Source: Anniella stebbinsi
Taxonomy: Eukaryota; Chordata; Lepidosauria; Squamata; Anniellidae
Direction of reading: 5' to 3'
Assembly: GCA_029215795.1 (NCBI GenBank)
Contig: JARDYH010000006.1
Span: 21,653,501 to 21,717,500, forward strand
DNA: 64,000 nt
Shown here in pieces: positions 10,101 to 19,632 of this stretch; the stretch's first letter is position 1; each line of letters starts with the position of its first letter. The notes under the pieces were generated by a model that searched no databases, was not told where the DNA came from, and saw only the letters and a list, made by a program, of their open reading frames with translations. The translations under genes were made by a program, and so were the position numbers.

Positions 10101-11232
10101 CAATGGCCCCCTTTCCCCCTCCCCCCCCATAAACCCAGCCTAGATCATTGGGAACTCCCTTCCTTCCATGATGTCTGACCCCAGAAATTAGCTAGGCCTG
10201 TACTTACTCGGTGCTGCTGCTGCAGGATGTTGCTGGAGATTTCTGGCCCTCAAATCTGCTTGCTCAATGGATTCCGATGCACTGGTGGTACTGTAGGCTC
10301 CTGCCGTGGCAGAAAAAGAAGAGCTTTTAGGAGGTTTCATCAATAGGCACAATCACAAACCTCCCTCCTTTTTAAATGGGGGTGGTTGTTCAAAATGGCT
10401 GTCTGCTCCTTATCCTTTTTCCCCCCCGCCCTGGAGAGACCAGAGAAACGCTGGGTAGCTAGAGGAGATCTCTCCTGCCCTCTCCTGCCCCACCCGCTCA
10501 CCCGCATCTGCCTGCCCCATTTTAGAATACAATTTTTTATTCCATGGAACACAATATTAAGTTGTAAAGTTAAGAGTCTTCCCAACCCAACAAAAGAAAC
10601 AGTATATACCTTCAGGTTCTTCGTTTCCAATATCTTCTGGTGTCTCGAATTCTAAAAGGGGAAAACATCAGATGTGCGCTATAGGCATGAAATAGAAGGA
10701 AGAACGAGATTTTTTTAAAAATGGCAATTACAATCAATGTACCTCCGGGAGAGTAGGGCGTTCCAAGGTAGTCCTCCACATCTATTGTTTGAAGTTCACT
10801 GCTGAACAGTTCTTCTGAGCCTTCTGAGAGCGGGAAAGCCAGGGGGGAACTTACTGGGGGAGCAGCAGCAGGTGCTTGGACACGATGGATGTTCAGACTC
10901 CTGCCCACGCGATTTGGTTGAATAGTAGCATCCCCCCGAAAAATGCTATGAAGCTCCTCAAAAAAGGGGCAGGTGGCAGCATCATTCCCTGATCGTGAAT
11001 TATGATTCACGACCCTGCGATATTCCTGCCTCATTGCCTTTGCCTTGGTCCTGCACTCCTTCGCTGTACGGATATGGCCCCTTCTTTGCATTTCCTGAGC
11101 AATGGATTCATAGGCATCTAAGTTCCTATGGCTGGCATTCAGTTGAGCTTGAACTTTCTGCTCCCCAAAAATGTCCAGAAGGTCGAGGATCTCTGCCTTT
11201 TTCCAAGAAACTCCCCTTCCTGGAGCAGCCAT
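6435..11232 (-). CDS. Large trihelix Myb-like protein with mini-exon repeats and coiled coil, inner copy, intact
   Basis: Spliced gene on the - strand with all introns phase 1. Exon 1 is 11232-10743, exon 2 is 10651-10610, mini-exons are 10300-10208, 9868-9773, 8968-8870, 8454-8359 and 8117-8022, and the last exon is 7126-6435. The exons sum to 1704 nt, an open frame of 567 aa. Residues 1-100 form a trihelix Myb domain (QCR-like ECRTKAKAMRQEYRRVV). The five mini-exons encode Ser/Thr-rich repeats of about 31-33 residues sharing SASE and RARNLQ. The last exon encodes a Met/Gln-rich coiled coil (MHEQMHAQMLQRNDQMLEYL) and a KKKRKV nuclear-localisation core. Probable role: nuclear DNA-binding partner of the transposase. 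Mini-exon usage is inferred from splice signals only. Confidence 0.78.
7382..7930. repeat. Three tandem 170-bp MITE-derived units
   Basis: Units of GGAGGTCAGGGCTCATGTAA...GGTGCCGTTTGTATGCATGC...GTTAAAGTTGCAGGC recur every 170 bp (about 7395, 7565, 7735, part at 7905). Single copies also occur at about 8230, 8575 and 9990. They lie in the intron before the last exon of the inner large Myb gene and explain several short open frames of identical sequence. Confidence 0.85.
8022..10300 (-). repeat. Tandem array of five intron-exon units (mini-exons), inner copy
   Basis: Each unit has a polypyrimidine tract with CACGGCAG|, then an exon of 93-99 nt, then |GTAAGT. The basic spacing is about 340 bp, stretched by MITE and hAT insertions. 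All exons start and end in phase 1, so gain or loss of units keeps the frame. Two acceptors carry an extra in-frame GAG after the AG, giving exons of different length. Confidence 0.8.
9019..9754. mobile_element. hAT-type non-autonomous element, 736 bp, GC-rich
   Basis: The ends TAGGCTGACCAG and CTGGTCAGCCTA are perfect inverted repeats. They are flanked by the 8-bp duplication ACATAGCC (9011-9018 and 9755-9762), as expected for hAT elements. The empty site survives in the outer Harbinger at about 13010-13025. The interior has CCAACCGGG repeats, a long inverted repeat (about 9280-9360 against 9470-9560) and CpG-rich text, and codes for nothing recognisable. The right end of the GC-rich block at 30820-31425 is a relative. 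Confidence 0.88.
10743..11232 (-). other. Exon 1 of inner large Myb gene: trihelix DNA-binding domain
   Basis: 490 nt, ATG in AAATGGC context, donor GGAG|GTACAT. It encodes a trihelix Myb-like domain with the family's first tryptophan (SWKKAEIL) and an ECRTKAKAMRQEYR helix, followed by a Pro/Ser/Glu-rich linker. It is the intact equivalent of the split exon 604-734 plus 11718-12076. Confidence 0.85.
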
Positions 11233-11714
11233 TTCGTTAGGTGGAAAAGGTGTAGAGAGGAAATAACTCAGGATGCAGTCTCTCTGGCGTCGCGAAGTTA
11301 AATGAGGTCAACGGTCGGATCGCGCGCATGCGCTTATATGCATAGGCGCGCGACCACACCTGCGCCTCCAGCCAATCCGTTGCGTGAACACACCCGCGCG
11401 GCTGCGCATAACCCGAGGGCCTTTTTTCAAATTTCCCGCCAGAAATCCCTTCCCTCTCCCCGCCCATCTCGTCAAAACCCGCCCTCTACTTGCTCACACC
11501 TCTCCGAAAATGCGCTTCGCTGAAAAACTGTACACATGGGCATAACGCGCTTTACATCCCGCCGCAAAATAAAAGTCGCTATTTAACGCGCATTCGATAA
11601 TGCGCATAATCCGGGAGATAACGCGCCTCTACGCCCGTTTTGCGCTCCGCTGGTGTGGAGGTAAAATTTATAATGAGCCTCTAAGGCTCATTAAACGTCT
11701 CGTGTGGAGGAGGC
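11233..11714 (-). repeat. Long terminal end of inner Harbinger, Myb side (end M)
   Basis: Complement of 112-603, with the same GCGCATAAT-type words and a TATAAG-like box about 100 bp before the Myb ATG. It ends at the CAT duplication. Confidence 0.78.
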
Positions 11715-11717
11715 CAT
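11715..11717. other. Target-site duplication CAT, right copy
   Basis: Partner of 732-734. See the inner Harbinger entry. Confidence 0.75.
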
Positions 11718-12209
11718 AGCTCAGGAAATGCAAAGAAGGGGACATATCCATTCTGCAAAGGAGTGCAGGACTAAGGCAAAGGCAATGAGGCAGGAATATC
11801 GCAGGGTCGTGAATCATAATTCACGATCAGGGAATGATGCTGCCACCTGCCCCTTTTTTGAGGAGCTTCATAGCATTTTTCGGGGGGATGCTACTATTCA
11901 ACCAAATCGCGTGGGCAGGAGTCTGAACATCCATCGTGTCCAAGCACCTGCTGCTGCTCCCCCAGTAAGTTCCCCCCTGGCGTTCCCGCTCTCAGAAGGC
12001 TCAGAAGAACTGTTCAGCAGTGAACTTCAAACAACAGATGTGGAGGACTACCTTGGAACGCCCTACTCTCCCGGAGGTACATTGATTGTAATTGCCATTT
12101 TTTAAAAAATCTCGTTCTTCCTTCTATTTCATGCCTATAGCTCACATCTGATGTTTTCCCCTTTTAGAATTCGAGACACCAGAAGATATTGGAAACAAAG
12201 AACCTGAAG
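11718..12209 (+). pseudogene. Large Myb-like protein, rest of exon 1 and exon 2 (outer Harbinger)
   Basis: Exon 1 resumes at 11718 and ends at 12076 (GGAG|GTACAT), giving the second half of the trihelix domain and the acidic/proline linker. Exon 2 is 12168-12209 (42 nt, TTTTAG|AATTCG ... CTGAAG|GTATAT). No stop or frameshift is seen. The gene is disabled only because its promoter and first 131 nt lie 11 kb away beyond the inner element. Confidence 0.82.
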
Positions 12210-12517
12210 GTATATACTGTTTCTTTTGTTGGGTTGGGAAGACTCTTAACTTTACAACTTAATATTGTGTTCCATGGAATAAAAAATTGTATTCTAAAAT
12301 GGGGCAGGCAGATGCGGGTGAGCGGGTGGGGCAGGAGAGGGCAGGAGACATCTCCTCTAGCTACCCAGTGTTTCTCTGGTCTCTCCAGGGCGGGGGGAAA
12401 AAGGATAAGGGGCAGGCAGCCATTTTGAACAACCACCCCCATTTAAAATGGAGGGAGGTTTGTGATTGTGCCTATTGATGAAACCTCCTAAAAGCTCTTC
12501 TTTTTCTGCCACGGCAG

Positions 12518-13155
12518 CGTACAGAAGCAGCAGTACCACCAGTGCATCGGAATCCATTGAGCACGCAGATGTCAGGGCCAGAAATCTCCAGCGGTATCCT
12601 GCAGCAGCACCGAGTAAGTACAGGCCTAGCTAATTTCTGGGGTCAGGCATCATGGAAGGAAGGGAGTTCCCAATGATCTAGGCTGGGTTTATGGGGGGGA
12701 GGGGGAAAGGGGGCCATTGGACACAACATTGTGGTGCATGGGACTTCTCTCAACAGCACTTAAAGTTACATGGGCCCTGACCTCCTTTTCATGTGGTCAG
12801 CCTAGGCAGGCAGCCATTTTGAACAACCACCCCCATTTAAAATGGAGGTTTGTGATTGTGCCTATTGGAATGAAACCTCCTAATAGCTCTTCTTTTTCTG
12901 TCACGGCAGCCTACAGAAGCAGCGGTACCACCAGTGCATCAGAAACCAGTGAGCACGCAGATGTCAGGGCCAGAAATCTCCAGCATCCTGCAGCAGCACC
13001 GAGTAAGTACAGGGCTATGTCAATGAAACCTCCTAAAAGCTCTTCTTTTTCTTCCACGGCAGCCTACAGAGGCAGCAGTACCACCAGTGCGTCGGAATCG
13101 AGTGAGCACGCAGATGTCAGGGCCAGAAATCTCCAGCATCCTGCAGCAGCACCGA
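12518..13155 (+). repeat. Three tandem mini-exon units of the outer large Myb gene
   Basis: Exons 12518-12613 (96 nt), 12910-13002 (93 nt) and 13063-13155 (93 nt) each follow CACGGCAG and are followed by GTAAGTAC. All are phase 1 and encode Ser/Thr-rich repeats sharing SASE and HADVRARNLQ. The second and third are separated by only 60 bp, with a shortened intron. At about 12620-12770 and 13160-13310 the introns share a block including GGCCATTGGACACAACATTG. Confidence 0.82.
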
Positions 13156-13309
13156 GTAAGTACAGGCCTAGCTAATTTCTGGGGTCAGACATCATGGAAG
13201 GAAGGGAGTTCCCAATGATCTAGGCTGGGTTTATGGGGGGGGAGGGGGAAAGGGGGCCATTGGACACAACATTGTGGTGCATGGGACTTCTCTCAACAGC
13301 ACTTAAAGT

Positions 13310-13440
13310 TACATGGTGCCCTCCACACATTCTGCACTACAACTTCCATAATCCCTGACCATTGGCCATGCTGGCTGGGGCAGATGGGAGTTGAAGTAAA
13401 AAACATTTGGAGGGAACCAGGCTGGGGAAGGATGCTATGC
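13310..13440. mobile_element. Palindromic MITE, CCAGGCTGGGGAAGG family
   Basis: Ends read GGTGCCCTCCACACATT and TTGGAGGGAACCAGGCTGGG, with ACTACAACTTCC and GGGAGTTGAAGT as inner complementary arms. The same family is at 33835-33935, 34575-34640 and 35030-35165. At 13444-13515 an adjoining CTTACTC-type repeat ends in GCATAGGATTG. Confidence 0.6.
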
Positions 13441-13529
13441 ACATTTAACTGGCAGTAAGTTCCACTGAAGTCAACGAGGCTTGCTTTTGAGTAGAAATGC
13501 ATAGGATTGTACTGTAATGCTACTTTCTG

Positions 13530-13680
13530 TTGTAGGGTGACCAGATAAAATCGTTCTAGAGAAAAGGGAATTTCAGCCAGTGCCATTTGTATGCATGCTG
13601 CACCTGGTGAAATTCCCTTTTCTCTACAACGGTTAAAGTTACAGGAGCCCCGACCTCCTTTTCATGTGGTCAGCCTAGGC
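13530..13680. mobile_element. Palindromic MITE, CCAGGTCAGGGCTCCTG family, copy in intron
   Basis: Runs from TAGGGTGACCAGATAAAATC to CATGTGGTCAGCCTA, with GAGAAAAGGGAATTTCAGCC and AAATTCCCTTTTCTC as complementary arms. It lies in the intron before the last exon of the outer large Myb gene. Confidence 0.65.
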
Positions 13681-13917
13681 AGGCAGCCATTTTGAACAAA
13701 CAAACAACCGCCCTATTTAAAATGGAGGTTTGTGATTGTGCCTATTGGTACAGCCGATGTTATTTGCTGGATAAAGTTTCAGTCAGTCCTGCAATTCTTA
13801 TAAATGTGTGAAAGGACATTCTCATCTTCAGGATGAGGGTGCGAGAGAATCCATGGGACAGGCTGGACATGTAATAAATGATTTTTAAACACACTAAACT
13901 TTGCCCTTTCCCTTCAG

Positions 13918-14633
13918 GTACAGATGAAGGAAGGAGACATCCCATCCCAAAGGCAGCACTCTCGCCTGCAACGAGCCTGGAAATGGCCAGAAACAGAAGA
14001 CCCCCACGAAGCAGGGACACAGACCGCATTCTGGAGCATGCCTCTGCACACAACGCAAACCTCTTGCAGATGCATGAGCAGATGCATGAGCAGATGTTGC
14101 AGAGAAATGACCAGATGTTGGAATATTTGAAAACAGAAGATGCAAGGGACCAAAGAAATCAAGATGCCCTTCTCAGCATTCTAGAAAGACAATGTGTCAC
14201 GATGGAGAAGCTTGTGACCGTGGTGCAACAGGAAGAACAGGGAAGATCAACCCATACAGCCAACCCATCATCCACTAGCCATGGAAAACGCCAGCCAATA
14301 AAAAGACGGTTGGCTATTGACAGTATGGAGGGGACCAGCTCTAAGCCAAATGACTTAGGTGGGAACTCAGGAGAGGGTGAGGGGAGAAAATGCCTGGCTA
14401 AGAAGAAACGTAAAGTCAGGGTGCAACAACCCCAGTTAGTGGGCACTTGTCCTAGGTCTGCCCAGTTGCAAAATCCCCAGAATGACATTTTAACCAAAGA
14501 CTTGTTGGACGAATCACTGCTCCCGTGCTCCCATACAGTACCCCCTCAGCGCTCATCATCACCAGTTCAAGGTGAGCCAAGCATGAAGCGCACGGCAAGG
14601 GAGGTAAAAAAACCCTTAAAGTTCTCACCTTAG
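13918..14633 (+). pseudogene. Last exon of outer large Myb gene: coiled coil and NLS, frame open
   Basis: Acceptor CCCTTCAG|GTACAG, stop TAG at 14631-14633. It encodes a Met/Gln-rich coiled coil (MHEQMLQRNDQMLEYLK) and an ILERQ heptad stretch. A basic KRQPIKRR cluster and KKKRKV (about 14400-14417) follow, with LKFSP at the end. The frame is intact, but the gene as a whole is split. Exons 1 to last would encode 509 aa if contiguous. Confidence 0.82.
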
Positions 14634-15006
14634 GATACATGTGTTTTTGGGACATTTAAGTTACTGTTAATATTGTGTTAATACTGGTGTTAATACTGTT
14701 GTTATTTGCTTTTTATTATGTTATTTTTTCCTGATAATTATGTTGTTATTTGCTGTTAATTATGTTATTGTTTTTTTGCTGTTAATTATGTCATTTTTTG
14801 CTGTTATTTATGTTGTATTTAACCATTAAAATATAGTTTTCATATCTCACTGTTTGGTTGGGACTGTGCTTCCTATCTATTATTAAAACACTTAGGCATC
14901 CCTCCTTAATACTGCACCAACCTGAAAATGCTAAGGAAAACCAAAGCAATGCTTAAGTAACAAAAATAAAGATTTACTTTTTTTAACATTTCTTATTAAC
15001 AACTAT
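14634..15006. other. Convergent 3' ends of the two Myb genes, outer copy
   Basis: No gene. AT-rich with repeated TGCTGTTAATTATG words at 14650-14830, the degenerate counterpart of 6110-6425. An AATAAA-type signal read on the + strand is ATTAAA at 14826-14831. On the - strand the complement of AAATAAAG (about 14964) could serve the small Myb gene. Confidence 0.5.
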
Positions 15007-16429
15007 TTACAACTTCTGGAAGATCATGTCCAACTTTTCCTCAAGGGAGGACATGCGACGCTCCAGCGTTTCCAGCCGCTCCTCCTGAGTGGGAACTGCA
15101 TGGGATGGTAAGGAAAAAAATGTTTTTAAAATCATATAATATAACCACCAGAAAAACAGTTCACGATGTAACACTCAATGACATAGGCTATTCAATGCGA
15201 ATCAATTTACAGGAATGTAAATATAGTTTTTCTTTTTTTAATTAAAAATGTTAGCCATTAGTCCTGTACTGTACAATAGGGTGACCACATAAAATCCAGG
15301 TCGGTTTAACAGTTGTGATGAAGAGGGAATTTCACCAGGAGCTAATTGCATACAAATGACACTGGCTGAAATTCCCTTTGCTCTACAACTGTTAAAGATA
15401 CAGGAGCCCTGACCTGGATTTTATATGCTCAATGTACTCTACATTATACAAAGCAATGGAACTTCTATTACCTGCTGGAGACACAGCAGCAGGTGAGACA
15501 GGTGGGGGTGGATTCTCCTCTTCCTCCTCTTCCTGCACCTCCTCCTCAGGGGCTTCTCTTCTGAATTTTTGGTATGTGCTTGTAATCATTTTTTTATTTT
15601 AAGTTTCTATCATGGTGTTCCCCGCCTCGATCCGTTGGGAGAGTCTGTTAATTAATAAATAAATAAATACATATATCATTACAATCATTAATATTAATAA
15701 TATTATTAAAGTACGCTGGGCAAAAATAGTATTCCTAATTAATCTGGCTTGCATTTAACTTACGTGCCCTTCTGCGGAGGGTCATCCTTGGAGGAGAAGG
15801 AGGAGGAGAAGGAGGAGGAGAAGTCCCCCCAACCTCCTCCACTTCCGGAGAAGGCGCTGCCTCCTCCGCCGTCCTGTTTTGTGCTAAGAAAAAGAGGGAA
15901 AAAGGGAAATAACATTAAAATGTGGAAGGGGTCCCTGAAGGGCATCTAGTCCCACCCCAAGATGAATGCAGGAATCCACCTTAAAGCCTCATTGTGTGAG
16001 GGGTCAGTTTTTGGGGCATTCCCCCCCCCCCAACCTGCACATCCACCAGAGAATACACAATGAGCAGTGGGCAGAATGCTAATGCACTCACTCACCTGCA
16101 GTCAGCCTCTCCTCGGGGGTTGGTCTCCCCGCCTTCCTCCACAGCTCCCGGAATTCCACGAAGTAGGGTGGACGCTGTCGGAAGGGGGGATGCTCCCCAT
16201 GGGCACTAATTGCCCTATAAAATGCGCCCTTTACATATTTGTACTTCGTCCTGCACTGCAGGGCAGTGCGGATGAAGCCTTGGCTGCGCAGAGCAGCAGC
16301 CGCCCTCCTAAACAGCCTCATAGTAGGGAGGCTGCTGCTCCGCACAATCCTTCCCACGAGGGAGGATTGGAGCAAGAAGGCCAGCAATAGGCGGACCTCC
16401 GCATCGCCCCAATACCTCCCTCTCGGCAT
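15007..16429 (-). CDS. Small trihelix Myb/SANT protein, outer copy, intact
   Basis: Four exons on the - strand with phase-1 introns: 16429-16096, 15893-15774, 15555-15472 and 15095-15007. They total 627 nt, or 208 aa. Exon 1 encodes a trihelix Myb domain (RYWGDAEVRLLLAFLL, QCRTKYKYVKGAFYRAI). Exons 2-3 are proline-rich and then acidic. Exon 4 is a short coiled coil (RLETLERRMSSLEEK through IFQKL). The exon 3 acceptor lies in a TTCAGAAGAG stretch with several AGs, and the one chosen here keeps the phase. It probably recruits or regulates the transposase at the element's ends, as the Myb-like partner does in known Harbingers. Two Myb-type proteins in one element is unusual. Confidence 0.8.
15287..15430. 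mobile_element. Palindromic MITE, CCAGGTCAGGGCTCCTG family
   Basis: Counterpart of 5475-5640 in intron 3 of the outer small Myb gene: TAGGGTGACCACATAAAATC to CCTGACCTGGATTTTAT. Its presence in both Harbinger copies shows it was part of their common ancestor. Confidence 0.65.
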
Positions 16430-16530
16430 TTTTAAGGATTGTGAGGAAGTCTAGGCCTCACTTCCGTTTTGCGATGTTTCCGCGGACCGGTTTAGCGGTT
16501 GCGCGCATGTGTGCGCAACCGTCAAACCAC
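16430..16530 (-). promoter_or_regulatory. Internal promoter of the small Myb/SANT gene, outer copy
   Basis: The 40-bp palindrome is kept at 16489-16528 (GGTTTAGCGGTT...AACCGTCAAACC), although the central NRF-1-like core is changed to GCGCATGTGTGC. An ETS-like CGGAAGTG reads on the - strand at about 16459-16466. Conservation of the dyad while the core drifts supports a symmetric binding site. Confidence 0.5.
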
Positions 16531-17667
16531 CATTCCCAAACAGCGCGTAAGTGATTAAACACTGTCGCGTTTGTTCGTAGCAGTGGGAAAGTTACCAGAT
16601 GTGTTTTGGGTGTCCTGAATGTACCTTTGGGTGTCCTGAACTGAAAACATGAGAATGTTATTGACTAGATTGTACTATGTTATTCTCAAAAAAGCAACCC
16701 TGTGAGGTAGGCATGGGCTGTGGTCCTGTTACTTGCCCTTCTGCAATGTTCACTGTACTGCATATGTGTGTTGGGTTACCTGAAGTCTTATTGTCTAGGA
16801 ATACTACTATCAACATTGTTTGAAAGTTGTAGGAACATATTTTATTTAGGATAAGCATTTTTAAAATAAGCATTTTTAATATGGCAACAACAATTTCAGC
16901 ATAGAAAATAAAATTTACAGCAAACAGCATTTACAACAGCATTTAAGTTGACATTGAAAGAAACATAGTTGAAAGTCACATTATTATGAACATCTCATCT
17001 CAAAACAATATCTAATTAGTAACAGCAATGTAAAAGAAAAATCAACAAAGAACATAAAATTAACAGCATTTGAAACAGCATTGCATTACACATTGAAAGA
17101 AACATACGTTACTTTAAAGTCACATAATGAACATCTCAAAACAGCAATGAAAAAGCAAAATCAACATAGAAAATAAAATTCACATATTCTTAAGGGATGG
17201 TCTATCAGTAGTCTCATTTCCTAATGCTGCTTCTTCTTGATGAAAAAAGAAAAAACACAGTCAGTGCTGCCTGGAGCGGGACTTTTGGCTTTGGCTTGAA
17301 GAATGAATGATCCAGAAAAAGGAAGCGGTTGCCTTCTGATCTGGTCACATCACAGAGGTTCCACACGACACCGTCTTTGATCCCCTGCAGTTCTCTCTAT
17401 GCTATGTTCTAAGGGAAATTTAGAGATGGATTGTTTTAGCATAGGATGTAATAACAATATCCCACCCTCTACACATTCATTCATTCATTCATTCTCAGTC
17501 CATGAAGCCTTTATGCGGAAACTTTCCTTATTTGTTTATGCTTCTAGCAGGTCTTGACACATGGTTCCTTCCTGTGACTTGCTGAAATAGAGTAAATAGA
17601 GTAAAGTTAGGGACAACATGGCTTACACAACTTTGGCACAAGGTTTTGGCACTGAACACTCACCTCC
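16531..17667 (-). other. Transposase 3' region and spacer, outer copy
   Basis: No gene seen. AT-rich, matching the complement of 2909-4010, with a short ATTC microsatellite (about 17475-17495) and the transposase polyadenylation signal (complement of AATAAA near 16850). Confidence 0.55.
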
Positions 17668-19113
17668 CTAGGGGTTCTGCCCACGCAGAGACCAAAGCAT
17701 GCCTCTTAAGGCATCTCTGACCTTTTCCCCAGCAGCCTTTTCTTGAATTTCTTCATGCGCCATTGGCAGCGGGGCACCCAGGGTTGCCAGTTCAATTTGC
17801 CTTGCTTCTGGGAGATCCAATTCAACATCATGGCCTTGAGTTTCACAAATGTTGTGCAGAATGACACAGGCAGATATCACTGAAATGATGTTTTCTTCAG
17901 CGAGTTCTATCCTGGATGACAGGCATCTCCACCGTGCTTTTAACCTTCCAAAGGCACATTCAACAACATTCCTCGCCCGTGACAGACAGTGGTTGAAATG
18001 TTGCTTTGGCTGGTCCAGGGCTCCACCGTAAGGTTTCATCAGCCACTTCCGAATGGGGTAAGCGGAATCAGCCACCACCAGTGGAGGAATCTGCACGTCA
18101 TTAACAGTAATGGTAGGGTTCCCTGGGATGAAGACACCAGCTTCCATGGCCTCAAAGAGTGCAGAGTTCCTGAAGACATGGGCATCGTGATTTCTCCCAC
18201 TCCAACCTATTTCCACATCCATGAATCGCCCACGGTGGTCCACTGTGCCTTGAAGGAGCATGGAAAAAAAGCGTTTCCGGTTTATGTAGTCAGGGCCTTG
18301 CCTAGGAGGACAGGCAATTTCAATGTGACATCCATCTGTGGCTGCAACACAATGAAAGAAGCCCAGTTTGGAAAATCCACTCATGATCTGAGAGAGAAAA
18401 CATAAATAATGGAAAATAAATCATTATTGCTTCACCGGCTGGCATGCTTGAGATACAATGATCAAGTTCCATTAGGCCACCTATATAACAGCCTAGCCCA
18501 TCTTTTCCTATCCCAAATAATAAAAAACAAGACTCACCTCTGGAACATTGCCAAGGCAAACTGTTTGTCTCAGAAGCGCATGCTCCATGGCTAGGCAGAC
18601 CTCCACAATGATCATGGCTGCCGTTGTTCTACCGATCCCAAATTGCTGAGCCACCACCCGGTAACCACCAGGATTTGCTAGCCTCCATATACAGATGGCC
18701 ACGCGCTTCACCATTGGAATGGCTTCCCTCATCGTATTGCGACGTTCAAGAAATGGCCGAAGATGGTCTGCAATCTTGAAAAGGGTCGCTCTGGTCATCC
18801 TAAAGTTCTCTAGCCACTGCTCATCACCCCAGAGGGCTAGAACATCGTTTTCCCACCAGTCACGACTCCTGGGGAAACACCACCATCTTCTTGGTCTCTG
18901 TTGTTTCATCAAAGGAACATATAATAAATTCTCTTGGAGCCTTGCTTGGAGCCTTAAACGATATGAGTTGTTCTCTTGGAGCCTTCTCATGATGATTCGT
19001 CTTCTTCTTCTCCGTTGAATCGTTCTCCTTAGGCAAGTCAATGTAATATGCATATTTGCGATCATAAGTTGAATTGCATAAACGAGGGAACGAGAAATCG
19101 AGGTAGGAGCCAT
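17668..19113 (-). CDS. Harbinger DDE transposase (HARBI1-like), outer copy, intact
   Basis: Two exons on the - strand: 19113-18538 (donor GAG|GTGAGT) and 18387-17668 (acceptor CTCTCAG|AT). They encode about 431 aa from an ATG in strong context. The N-terminal 190 residues are basic and helical, with a helix-turn-helix-like GYRVVAQQFGIGRTTAAMI. The catalytic domain has TDGCH (about D210), NHDAHVFRNS (about D260), DSAYP (about D299) and VVECAFGRLKARWR (about E335), the conserved PIF/Harbinger nuclease motifs. Human HARBI1, the domesticated relative, is about 350 aa. No stop or frameshift is seen. It should cut and rejoin the element's ends in the nucleus with a Myb-like partner. Confidence 0.9.
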
Positions 19114-19629
19114 CTCGCCTTCTCTTCCCGTCCAGCTCAAAATGGCGTTTCAGAAAGAGAAAAGGGGAACCAAACTGAACGAGAAAAAAGGAACTTGCTT
19201 CTCTGGTGTCGCCTAGGTAAATGAACTCAACGGTCGACGAATCACGTGCTTGTATGCATATGCTCGCGCGCGGAGGTGCGCGTAACCTGAAGGCATTTTT
19301 CCCCCCCGCTCAGCACTGCCCTCTCCCCTCCCATCTCGTTGCCGGGCAACCCGAAATTACGTAGGCAGGCAGGTACATTCCTGTGGGTGGAGTACAGGAA
19401 GGGAGGGCTGGTAAAGGGGTTGGCTTTAGGTAAAAAGCAAATTAAAATGTCTGTTTCCTCCTCCCGAAGCCCCGTATGTGAACAATTAAAACGCGCGTAC
19501 GAGAAAAGGGATAATGCGCTTCACCGCCTCTCGCTGCCTCTCGTGCAGAGGGATTAGGCGTAAATGCGCCTCCGCGATAGTGCGCATAATCCCACAAACG
19601 GGCGCAAAAGCGCATCCTTGTGGGGGGCC
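19114..19629 (-). repeat. Long terminal end of outer Harbinger, transposase side (end T)
   Basis: Complement of the inner end 735-1453 with only one copy of the 190-bp block. E-box CACGTG at 19253-19258 beside a GCATACAAG box, and GCGCATAAT-type words at 19500-19620. Ends at GGGGGGCC before the TGT duplication. Confidence 0.75.
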
Positions 19630-19632
19630 TGT
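19630..19632. other. Target-site duplication TGT, right copy
   Basis: Partner of 109-111. Confidence 0.8.

Larger units (their letters stand above)
735..11714 (+). mobile_element. Inner PIF/Harbinger DNA transposon, 10.98 kb, inserted in inverted orientation
   Basis: A second copy of the same family, starting GGCCCCCTCCACAAGGATG and ending TCGTGTGGAGGAGGC. It is inserted in exon 1 of the outer copy's large Myb gene with a CAT duplication (732-734 and 11715-11717). Excising it with one CAT restores an exon of 490 nt, exactly the length of the uninterrupted exon in this inner copy. Gene order: transposase (+, two nonsense mutations), small Myb gene (+, 1-nt frameshift), large Myb gene (-, open). 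It is longer than the outer copy because of tandem expansions at 943-1322, 4481-4930 and 7382-10300 and a hAT insertion at 9019-9754. Confidence 0.88.
112..19629 (-). mobile_element. Outer PIF/Harbinger DNA transposon, about 8.5 kb without the nested copy
   Basis: A class II transposon running from GGCTTCCTCCACACGAGA at the left to a right end whose complement is GGCCCCCCACAAGGATGCG. It has a 3-bp TGT duplication. Without the nested copy (735-11714) it carries, left to right, a large Myb-like gene (+), a small Myb/SANT gene (-) and a DDE transposase (-). The transposase and small Myb gene read open. The large Myb gene is interrupted in exon 1 by the second element. The length and three-gene content exceed the two-gene Harbingers usually described, in which a transposase works with one Myb-like partner. 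Confidence 0.88.
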
